From: Bacteroidales bacterium
GTDB lineage: Bacteria > Bacteroidota > Bacteroidia > Bacteroidales > Paludibacteraceae
Direction: 5' to 3'
Assembly (NCBI GenBank): GCA_018066005.1
Contig: JAGHSG010000171.1
Location: 1 to 6,932 of the forward strand
Length of the DNA: 6,932 bases
Part shown: one piece after another, positions 1-6,595 of the stretch
Layout of the letters: each line of letters opens with the position of its first letter
Numbering within the stretch: position 1 is the first letter of the stretch
Notes under the pieces: model-generated
The model's input: only the letters and a program-made list of their open reading frames with translations
What the model was told of the DNA's origin: nothing
The model's database searches: none
Program-made: the position numbers and the translations under genes

Positions 1-3000
1 GTGCGCCTCGTCGGCCGTCTCGCCGGCGGTGACATACAAGGACTCAAACCACTTGGCTTCGGATTGAGTAAGAATAACCTTGGTGACAGTCTCAAACTCG
101 TCTTCGAACTGGAAGGGGACAATATCGCCCACTTCGTTTATGACGAGAAAGACCTGACCAAGACCATGCGTGACACAACCTTTGTCTGCGAGGATGGTAA
201 AGATACGACATTGCTTACTCCTGTCCGCTTTGAGGAGAAACGCATTATCGTTCGTCCCGATGTCAAGACAGGCGAATATGTGATAGACCTGCCGCCTGTC
301 AAATACCGCATCATGGAGGCAACGGCTAATGGCTATGCCACTTTGTTCGGTGGCGGCAGAACATCCGAGACCAAAGATTTGACCAATTCATTGGATACCC
401 TGCAAAGTACCTATAACGGTCGTACCAATTGGTATCACGACACCTATTCCGTAATATACCACGCGCCCGCGAGCGTGGCGGTAACTCAACTCCGATTCGG
501 TGCTCCTTTAGAGCATTATGGAGAAGAATTGGTACAGGGTTACACGCTGGATACTATCCGTTATGACAGTGTTTGCACCCATAAATCGGGCAAATGGGAA
601 TATACGTTAGGTTATCCGGTTTATTTGTCCGATTACCGCTACAGCTTCCGTATCAACGCTCGTGAGGAGTATCACTATAATAATGACTGCAACCGCGATT
701 TGGATATCGTACCTCTCAGAAATCATAATTACACCGTCTATAACGGATTGGAGTCCGGCACATCCATCATCAAGGGGGTGTTGGATAGCGAAGGCCGTTC
801 GGATGTTATAGCGAGAGTAGCTAATATATCCTTTGATGCCGTCAGTACCAACGAAGCCCTCAAGCGATTCGAAGTATCCGTTAGTATCAACGGGCAGGAT
901 GTGCATTCCGAGCCCATTAAGGCGTTCGTACTCGGTAACCGCCTGACAGGCAATAATGTGATGCAGAAAATAGGTAGTACGGTTACGCTTAACGATGTAC
1001 TACGCGACCCGCCCGGAAGCAACTCCTACGCATGGATATCCAAGGGCACAACCTATTCCACATCCTATAGTGTGTCAACAACAGTTAATGCATCCTTAAG
1101 TTTCAGTGTGGATGTACTGAGAAAAGTAAATCAAACTCTTGGATCCTACAATGGGACCCCAGAAACCGGAGTGACTACCGGTACTTGGTTTGAGAATTCG
1201 TCAGGAATAAATATTCCTATTTTCTCTTTCAACTATGTAGGTACGGGCGGCACCACATACTCTTATTCCTTCTCAACCAATGAGCGAATCGAGACCAGTC
1301 CCGAGAACACTGTTTTGGGCATCGGAGCACCGGCTACCGTCTTCATCGGTCATACGGTCAACGCCTATGCTACGCACGCTGAGATATTTAATGTGGTGGA
1401 TACTGCCACCTTGAAAATGATGGCACCTGCCATCGAGCAAGGCGCAGCGCGTATTGTGGCGCAGAAGGATAGCACAAGTCCGGCTCTGATTGTCTCCCAA
1501 GACCTTGCATTCACCATGGACGAGACACCCGTTCAGTTCGCTTACACGCAGAATCATATCGTTAACCAAATCATTCCGCAACTCTATTCGGAAATGGCAT
1601 CTCTGATCCACACAGGAGATTCCGCTGCTGTGCAGGAAATAGCCAATGCCACAGGCAAAATGGCCTATTGGCTAAAAGATACTACAATCATAGAGATTAA
1701 ACCTAAAAACGGGGGAACACGGATTTATACCAATGAACTGGCGGAATATAAGAAACAGATTGACCAATGGATAAAGATATTGGCAGACAATGAGTATATA
1801 GAACTCTATGGCTCCAATACGGCAAATCGTTTAGGCAGTTATTCCCTCTCCGGTGGTACCGCGTTCACCTATACCGAGGATGGAGCTACCAGTGCTTCTT
1901 ATTTCAGCGAAAATAATGAAACCCCATCCTATGACTTTGCTACAACACTCATAGGTGGTTTTTTCTCATGGATAGGTAAAGATTTTGCGGATACGTACGA
2001 CAAGGTTAAGGAGTTTATTGATGAAAAAGAAAATGACAACTATAAGAACCGAGAAAAGCAGATAAACGTAAGTACCGGTCCAAGATCATGGAAAATAAAC
2101 TTCCTGCCGGTGGTCTCCAATACATGGGATCAAAACGGCAGCAGCAGCCCGTCCTTCAACCGCGAAATAGGATTCTCACTTTCTCAAAACGGTGTCGGAT
2201 ACGTGGATGTGGATGTTTATCGATTGAACTCTACGGTAGATTTCAATAACGATTCTACCCTTACGAGTTGGCGTACCCTTGCTGCCAACTTGCCGGTGGC
2301 AAAAGATAGTATGAAAACCGGCAACTACGATTGCTCCGACTTTGTCTATCTCCTTCGCGGTGGCGCTACCAGTTGTCCGTATATAGACGAGAATGTAACG
2401 CAGTTCTACCGCCCGGGAACCGTTCTTGATCCTGCCACCGTCAAAATGGAGTCTCCCCGTATTGAGGTGGATAAGCATGAAGTAAGCGGTGTGGCAGCCG
2501 ATGGCGTGGCTGTCTTCGACTTGCAGATTTGGAACGAGACGGAAGTTCCTGTTGGTGTTCTGGATGGCATCCATTCCTTCAATCTGCGTCTGGATGAACC
2601 CGCCAACCCCAACGGCGCCAAGGTTACCATCGACGGTAATCCGCTCACACCTTCCGGTATGGACTTCTTACTCTCCGGAAGACAAGTCATCCATAAGAAA
2701 CTCGAAGTTAGACAAGGTGCCGTGGCGCTCGATTACGACAGCCTCGAACTGGTGCTCATGTCCTCTTGTGACCCGTTGAATAAGTGCCATCAGTATATCT
2801 CCGTCCATTTCCTGCCTGCCTCTACACCGGTGCGTATCGCTACACCGGACGACAAGTGGGTGATGAATACCAACTCGCCCTACGACAAGCAGGGCTACTA
2901 CTTGCCCGTTGTTATCGACGGATTTGACCCCGACTACGCTAACTTTGACCATATCGAACTGCAATACAAACTCTCCACGCAGTCGGAGAACAATTGGGTA

Positions 3001-3195
3001 ACGCTCTGCTCCTATTATGTAGATTCTGTTTATTATAAGAAAGCCAGCGGCAATAAGCAGATGTTCAACAAAGAAGCCGGACGCATCGACAATATCCACT
3101 TCTATGGCGAGCGCGACCCGATGGAGCAGCGCTACGACCTCCGTGCCGTCAGCTACTGCCGCTACGGAACCGGTTATGTCACCAAGGCGTCCGAA
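1..3195 (+). other. N-terminal region: long conserved-looking family core of unknown function
   Basis: Residues 1-1065 of the large protein. I recognise the style of this region from giant Bacteroidales and related proteins but cannot name a characterised function. Landmarks are LVGRLAGGDIQG near the edge (3-14), LPPVKYRI (97-104), RDPPGSNSYA (335-344), a Ser/Thr-rich alternating stretch (349-372), ATVFIGHTVNAY (445-456), a probably helical segment rich in Lys, Glu and Ile (about 515-600), a hydrophobic Gly/Phe patch (646-659), GGATSCPY (787-794) and FYRPGT (802-807). Residues 815-1065 look like successive beta-sandwich domains, including IELQYKLST (985-993) and YDLRAVSYC (1045-1053). Domain borders are estimates. 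Confidence 0.5.
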
Positions 3196-6100
3196 CCCGT
3201 CAGCGGTATCAAGGATACACGCCGTCCGCGTCTCTTTGGTAATATAGCCCCCGCTAATGGCGTTCTCACCAAACAGGACTATATTTACGTGCCGTTCTCC
3301 GAACCGATTGCGTACAACTATTTGGACGAGGATAATAACTTCCAGGTGGTCGGCTTTAAGAACAAGGCGGACTATTTCAGTATGCCTACGCTCACCTTCT
3401 CAGGGAATAGCGATTCGTATGCTCGCACACAAACGAAACGCAATCTGACCGGCGACTTCTCTATTGACTTGAGGGTTTATCAGGAAAATACGAACGGAAA
3501 AGTGACGTATTTCTCTTTCGGTGACGGCAATGGTAATGGCATTGAGTTCGGTAGAAAAGACAGCCTGCTCTATGCGCGAATAGCTGACATTGACGTGCTT
3601 GCTTCTAAAGGGGGAATACCTACAGGCGGTTTTGCACGCGTGGTAATGACCTATAATGCAGCAACAGATAGTATTCGTTTCTATGTCGGTACTCAACCGG
3701 TAGGGGGAGGCGCAGCGCATTCGGCGACGGCTACAACCTTTACAATCATCGAGGCTGCTCCATTCACCTTCGGTGTCGGTATGAATAACCTTCATCCCTT
3801 CACGGGACGCATGGCAGAAGCGCGTATTTGGTCTAAAACTCTGACTTTTGGGGAGGTGTTCTCTACCGAAAACACATGCCTCACAGGTTACGAAAACGGA
3901 CTGTTAGCCTACTACCCGATGACCGAAGGTTCGGGAAACATAGCCTACGACAAAGCGCATGGGGCTGATGCCATCATCAATAACCCGACATGGACCATGC
4001 CGGAAGGTAGGGCACTAAAAGTGAATGATGCAAAAGGCGTTCAACTGGATGCACAGTGGTTCAACAACTCGGCGGATGCCGACTATACCTTACTCTTTAG
4101 TTTCAAAAGCGATCCGGCTGAACCCTTTAGCAGTGATGAAGATGTCTTGCTCTTCGGTGATATCAATGCCAAAATGGACAAGACCAATAAGCAAGTAGGT
4201 ATCTTTATGACGCAATCGGGACAAATCGTACTGGCTTCCGACAGCGTTAATAGATTGGTTGCCGAAGGTAACTACAAAGACGGCGCTTGGCATACACTCG
4301 GCTTGGTAGTGGGCCGCAGTTTCAACTATACGCACCTATATATAGACGGTCAACTCAAGGCACAGGCTAACGGACAGTTCTTCGGTGCGTGGGCGATGTC
4401 CCAAACCATACTCGGCAGAAACTTCAGTAGCGGCTGCTTCGACGAACTCAGTATGTGGGAGTTCGCGATGCCGCAGGATTACCTCAGCGAGTTTGATACA
4501 TACGCTCCCAACGGACAGGAAATGGGACTGCGTTGCTACTTGCCCTTTGACCAACGCATACTCAACGACAACAGCGTTTACGAGACCCACTACAGCCCGT
4601 ATAATGCCCGCCTCTATTACAATAGTGATAAACAGGAGTGGTATGCCAAGCAGGACACCGTTATCCGCGCCCGGTTGGATGACAAATCCACTACCACGGA
4701 TGTCTGCCCGCTCATCCGCAACTCCGAATACGAGAAGATACGATTTGATTGGGTAGGTAATAACAACGAACTGATTATTAACCTCAACGTACCCGATATG
4801 GAAATCAACCACAAGAACGTCTTCTTCTCCTTGCGCGATGTGGAAGACCTGCAGGGCAACCGCCTCCTCAATCCGATTGCCTGGTCGGTATATGTGGATC
4901 GCAATGTAATACGCTGGGATGAACAGAACTTATGGATAATCAAGAGTGCCGGTATGATGGATACCGTGGTCTATACCACCGTCACGAATCATTCGGGAAA
5001 AGATAAACCCTTCGTCATCTCCGGTCTGCCCGACTGGCTCACCGTGGATGAAACGGTAGGCACGCTCAAACCACAAGAGCAGCGCGTACTTGTCTTCACC
5101 GTCAGCGGCGACCTAAATGCCGGAGATTATGTTGCACCCGTTTCACTTACCGACGAAACAGGCATGTCCGACCAGATGCTCGTCAATGTACGTGTTGAAG
5201 CCGTCTTCCCCAACTGGTCTGTACCCAATGACTTCAACCAGAATATGAACCTTATCGGTACCGTTCATTTGCAGAATGAAGCACGCGGCGCCTATGTGGA
5301 TACCGATACGCGCGATATAGTGGGTGCCTTCTACGGCAATACGTGCGTAGGTATGCAGTCTATCACCTCCAAGGTAGGTAGCAATGCTAACCTCTATCTC
5401 AAGGTTTATGGTAAAGCCGATATGAACAAGAAAGATATATCTCTGCGCCTGTGGCAGGCTTCTACCGGCAAGACCTTTGTACTTAAACCGGAGAAAGAAG
5501 TTATTCGCTTCGTGGCTGATACCATTTATGGTTCGGTACAGAAACCGGTACAACTCCGTGTAGCGGATTTGCGCGTGCAGAATATACCTGTCTATACGGG
5601 ATGGAACTGGATTAGTTTCTATGTACAACCTGACAGCCTCAAATCCTCTTTCATCACTACCGGCGGCTTCGAGACCAATGATGAAATCAAGGCATACAGC
5701 GCACAAGACAACGTGTCCAACTATATGGAAAGCGGCTGGAGCAAGAATATCAAATTGAACTACCGGAATATCTATATGCTGAAGGTAAAAAACAATATGG
5801 TCTTGGAAGTACGCGGAACGGCTGCCGATCAGGTACCTGAACTGAAGTTCAGTCACGGTTGGAACAACCTGCCGTGCCTGTTCGAAGCCAACACGCCTAT
5901 AGATGCTGCTATGGCGGACTACTTCAATGCTGCCAAGGACGGCGATATCATCACCGGTTACTACCAGTTTGCTGTCTTTGACAACAAGCAGTGGGTAGGT
6001 TCGCTGGAGACCCTCATTCCGGGCGAAGGCTATATGCTCTATCGCCAAGCAAAGGATGATGTCACCGTACATTTCTATCCATCCGTTCCTGCCACCGCTC

Positions 6101-6525
6101 CGCGCAAAGGTGCGATAGTGGAAAGTGACGCCATGCAGGATAATAATCGTGATTACTCCACCGTGATGCCTATTGTAGCAACCTTGGAGAGCAACGAGGT
6201 TGCCATCCATGCGGGCAACGCTGTGCTGCGTGCTTACGCTCATAATGAACTCGTAGGCGAAGCCAAAGCCGTTGACGGTATGTGGTTCCTGCTCGTCCAT
6301 GCAGCAGATGGTAGCGAACTCACCTTCACCGTTACCGACGATAAAGGCGAGGAATACTCGGCTTCCAATGTGCTGAACTATGGTGCCTTTGCTCCTACAG
6401 GAACGGTACATAACCCGTACCTCATCCGCTTCGGCGAATCCGACTTGCGCAAAGTGATGGAGAATGGTATCCTCTATATCCACCGCAATGGCAATACGTA
6501 TAACGCACAAGGAGGCAAGCTTTAG
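1..6525 (+). CDS. Giant secreted multidomain surface protein (LamG, BACON-like, sorting-like tail), 5'-partial
   Basis: An open frame of 2,174 codons runs from the window edge to TAG at 6523-6525. The first codon is GTG but nothing marks it as a start: no signal peptide follows and the sequence begins inside a folded-looking domain, so the gene is truncated on the left. Visible order: a family region with RDPPGSNSYA (335-344) and GGATSCPY (787-794); Cys-containing beta domains to about 1065; SbsA/Big_5-like Ig sequence from 1073; two LamG-like jelly rolls (about 1132-1288 and 1337-1490); more Ig-like sequence (1555-1635, with DVEDLQGN); a BACON-like domain (1643-1734, with LPDWLTV); domain A (1737-1850); two GWN repeats (1865-1939, 1951-2025); domain B (2052-2145); and a tail, 2149-2174. 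No catalytic motif was recognised. By family knowledge, LamG and BACON domains usually bind glycans or proteins outside the cell; an adhesin or surface-binding role is inference. A lipoprotein gene follows 64 bases downstream on the same strand. Confidence 0.93.
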   Translation: MRLVGRLAGGDIQGLKPLGFGLSKNNLGDSLKLVFELEGDNIAHFVYDEKDLTKTMRDTTFVCEDGKDTTLLTPVRFEEKRIIVRPDVKTGEYVIDLPPVKYRIMEATANGYATLFGGGRTSETKDLTNSLDTLQSTYNGRTNWYHDTYSVIYHAPASVAVTQLRFGAPLEHYGEELVQGYTLDTIRYDSVCTHKSGKWEYTLGYPVYLSDYRYSFRINAREEYHYNNDCNRDLDIVPLRNHNYTVYNGLESGTSIIKGVLDSEGRSDVIARVANISFDAVSTNEALKRFEVSVSINGQDVHSEPIKAFVLGNRLTGNNVMQKIGSTVTLNDVLRDPPGSNSYAWISKGTTYSTSYSVSTTVNASLSFSVDVLRKVNQTLGSYNGTPETGVTTGTWFENSSGINIPIFSFNYVGTGGTTYSYSFSTNERIETSPENTVLGIGAPATVFIGHTVNAYATHAEIFNVVDTATLKMMAPAIEQGAARIVAQKDSTSPALIVSQDLAFTMDETPVQFAYTQNHIVNQIIPQLYSEMASLIHTGDSAAVQEIANATGKMAYWLKDTTIIEIKPKNGGTRIYTNELAEYKKQIDQWIKILADNEYIELYGSNTANRLGSYSLSGGTAFTYTEDGATSASYFSENNETPSYDFATTLIGGFFSWIGKDFADTYDKVKEFIDEKENDNYKNREKQINVSTGPRSWKINFLPVVSNTWDQNGSSSPSFNREIGFSLSQNGVGYVDVDVYRLNSTVDFNNDSTLTSWRTLAANLPVAKDSMKTGNYDCSDFVYLLRGGATSCPYIDENVTQFYRPGTVLDPATVKMESPRIEVDKHEVSGVAADGVAVFDLQIWNETEVPVGVLDGIHSFNLRLDEPANPNGAKVTIDGNPLTPSGMDFLLSGRQVIHKKLEVRQGAVALDYDSLELVLMSSCDPLNKCHQYISVHFLPASTPVRIATPDDKWVMNTNSPYDKQGYYLPVVIDGFDPDYANFDHIELQYKLSTQSENNWVTLCSYYVDSVYYKKASGNKQMFNKEAGRIDNIHFYGERDPMEQRYDLRAVSYCRYGTGYVTKASEPVSGIKDTRRPRLFGNIAPANGVLTKQDYIYVPFSEPIAYNYLDEDNNFQVVGFKNKADYFSMPTLTFSGNSDSYARTQTKRNLTGDFSIDLRVYQENTNGKVTYFSFGDGNGNGIEFGRKDSLLYARIADIDVLASKGGIPTGGFARVVMTYNAATDSIRFYVGTQPVGGGAAHSATATTFTIIEAAPFTFGVGMNNLHPFTGRMAEARIWSKTLTFGEVFSTENTCLTGYENGLLAYYPMTEGSGNIAYDKAHGADAIINNPTWTMPEGRALKVNDAKGVQLDAQWFNNSADADYTLLFSFKSDPAEPFSSDEDVLLFGDINAKMDKTNKQVGIFMTQSGQIVLASDSVNRLVAEGNYKDGAWHTLGLVVGRSFNYTHLYIDGQLKAQANGQFFGAWAMSQTILGRNFSSGCFDELSMWEFAMPQDYLSEFDTYAPNGQEMGLRCYLPFDQRILNDNSVYETHYSPYNARLYYNSDKQEWYAKQDTVIRARLDDKSTTTDVCPLIRNSEYEKIRFDWVGNNNELIINLNVPDMEINHKNVFFSLRDVEDLQGNRLLNPIAWSVYVDRNVIRWDEQNLWIIKSAGMMDTVVYTTVTNHSGKDKPFVISGLPDWLTVDETVGTLKPQEQRVLVFTVSGDLNAGDYVAPVSLTDETGMSDQMLVNVRVEAVFPNWSVPNDFNQNMNLIGTVHLQNEARGAYVDTDTRDIVGAFYGNTCVGMQSITSKVGSNANLYLKVYGKADMNKKDISLRLWQASTGKTFVLKPEKEVIRFVADTIYGSVQKPVQLRVADLRVQNIPVYTGWNWISFYVQPDSLKSSFITTGGFETNDEIKAYSAQDNVSNYMESGWSKNIKLNYRNIYMLKVKNNMVLEVRGTAADQVPELKFSHGWNNLPCLFEANTPIDAAMADYFNAAKDGDIITGYYQFAVFDNKQWVGSLETLIPGEGYMLYRQAKDDVTVHFYPSVPATAPRKGAIVESDAMQDNNRDYSTVMPIVATLESNEVAIHAGNAVLRAYAHNELVGEAKAVDGMWFLLVHAADGSELTFTVTDDKGEEYSASNVLNYGAFAPTGTVHNPYLIRFGESDLRKVMENGILYIHRNGNTYNAQGGKL
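3217..3360 (+). other. SbsA/Big_5-like Ig segment, first part
   Basis: Residues 1073-1120 contain DTRRPRLFG, PANGVL and VPFSEPI, matching the 'P-x-x-G ... sPadG ... v-x-Fsepi' opening of SbsA-type Ig domains. Only about 50 residues are present before the first LamG unit begins, which is short for a complete Ig fold. Confidence 0.55.
3394..4470 (+). repeat. Tandem LamG/concanavalin A-like jelly-roll domains inside the large protein
   Basis: Two successive LamG_3-like units, residues about 1132-1288 and 1337-1490. Unit 1 has the strand pattern LTFSG, DFSIDLRVY, IRFYVG and GRMAEARIWSKTLT. Unit 2 has YTLLFSFKS, GAWHTLGLVV and THLYIDGQL, then CFDELSMWEFAM. The closing pattern 'G-x-(F/M)-x-E-x-x-(I/M)-W' is typical of the family. 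Each unit is followed by a similar linker (GLLAYYPMTEGSGN at 1300-1313; GLRCYLPFDQ at 1509-1518), which suggests duplication of domain plus linker. These folds commonly bind carbohydrate or protein; the ligand here cannot be told. Confidence 0.75.
4663..4905 (+). other. SbsA/Big_5-like Ig segment, second part
   Basis: Residues about 1555-1635 contain NELIINLNV, VFFSLRDVEDLQGNRL and WSVYVDRN. The 'D-x-x-GN-x-L' motif followed by a final strand is the usual closing half of SbsA-type Ig domains. It lies just after the second LamG unit and its linker. Confidence 0.5.
4927..5202 (+). other. BACON-like beta-sandwich domain
   Basis: Residues about 1643-1734. GLPDWLTVDE (1675-1684), then VGTLKPQEQRVLVFTV and a closing GDYVAPVSLTDE...VNVRVEA, match the pattern of BACON and related Bacteroidetes Ig-like domains ('P-x-W-L-x-V ... 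G-x-x-x-P-x-x-x-x-x-v-x-f-x-v'). These usually act as spacers or weak glycan or mucin-binding domains on secreted proteins. Confidence 0.6.
5209..6435 (+). repeat. C-terminal A-GWN-GWN-B repeat module
   Basis: Domain A (residues 1737-1850: NWSVPNDF, MNLIGTV, DIVGAFYGNTCVGM, LYLKVYG) and domain B (2052-2145: VMPIVATL, VLRAYAHNELVGEA, FLLVHAADG) share the same order of strands and the same 'v-x-A-[FY]-x-x-[GN]-x-x-V-G' core. Between them are two GWN units: 1865-1939 (GWNWISFYV ... NIYMLKVKNNMVLEV) and 1951-2025 (GWNNLPCLF ... GEGYMLYRQAKDDVTVHF). They align along most of their length. Domains of the A type are common in Bacteroidales secreted proteins; no biochemical role is assigned here. Confidence 0.6.
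6445..6522 (+). other. Short C-terminal tail resembling T9SS-type sorting tails
   Basis: The last 26 residues (2149-2174) include ENGILYIHRNGNTYNAQGGKL split as ENGILYIHRNG and NTYNAQGGKL. The pattern 'G-x-L-Y-I-x-R-N-G-x-x-Y-N-x-x-G' followed by the stop is like the end of many Bacteroidales proteins annotated with T9SS type A sorting domains. The usual preceding 50-60 residues of a full sorting domain are not obvious; domain B occupies that position. Sorting function is inference. Confidence 0.45.
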
Positions 6526-6592
6526 TTGAAAGTTGAAAGTTTAAAGTTTAAAGAAGTTTTAAAGTTTAAAGTTTAAAGTTAAATAGTTTATG
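6525..6592 (+). repeat. GTTTAAA heptamer array filling the intergenic gap
   Basis: Reading from the last base of the TAG stop: GTTGAAA twice (6525, 6532), GTTTAAA twice (6539, 6546), GAA (6553), GTTTTAAA (6556), GTTTAAA twice (6564, 6571), GTTAAATA (6578), GTTTATG (6586), the last ending in an ATG at 6590-6592. The gap contains no G/C-rich stem with a T run. It has no clear Shine-Dalgarno sequence and no convincing Bacteroides -7 box (TAnnTTTG). A/T-rich leaders without Shine-Dalgarno are normal in Bacteroidota, so the array may itself act as the unstructured leader of the downstream gene. Confidence 0.8.
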
Positions 6593-6595
6593 ATT

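Noticed and set aside
1..3. GTG at the first base as a true start codon.
   Set aside because: No signal peptide follows and the sequence starts mid-domain; the protein type requires an export signal, so the frame most likely continues to the left.
4336..4812. Minus-strand open frame of 158 codons and other 80-145 codon frames on both strands between 607 and 4943.
   Set aside because: All lie inside the long sense gene, have no initiation context and give low-complexity or basic-rich translations typical of shadow frames.
5143..6510. A 455-codon open frame on the minus strand opposite the C-terminal part of the large protein.
   Set aside because: It is in codon register with the sense frame, so it stays open simply because the sense gene avoids TTA, CTA and TCA there. 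The translated protein has no domain logic, and the sense strand has clear domains.
1..6525. A polysaccharide-utilisation (SusC/SusD) locus reading of this region.
   Set aside because: LamG and BACON domains occur in such loci, but no TonB-dependent receptor, SusD or glycosidase signature is present in the window.
6525..6592. CRISPR-like or terminator interpretation of the intergenic repeats.
   Set aside because: Units are 7-8 bases with no unique spacers, and there is no G/C stem followed by a T run.
6526..6595. A promoter for the lipoprotein gene in the intergenic gap.
   Set aside because: No good TAnnTTTG box with a spaced upstream TTTG/TTG element was found; the region is dominated by the heptamer array.
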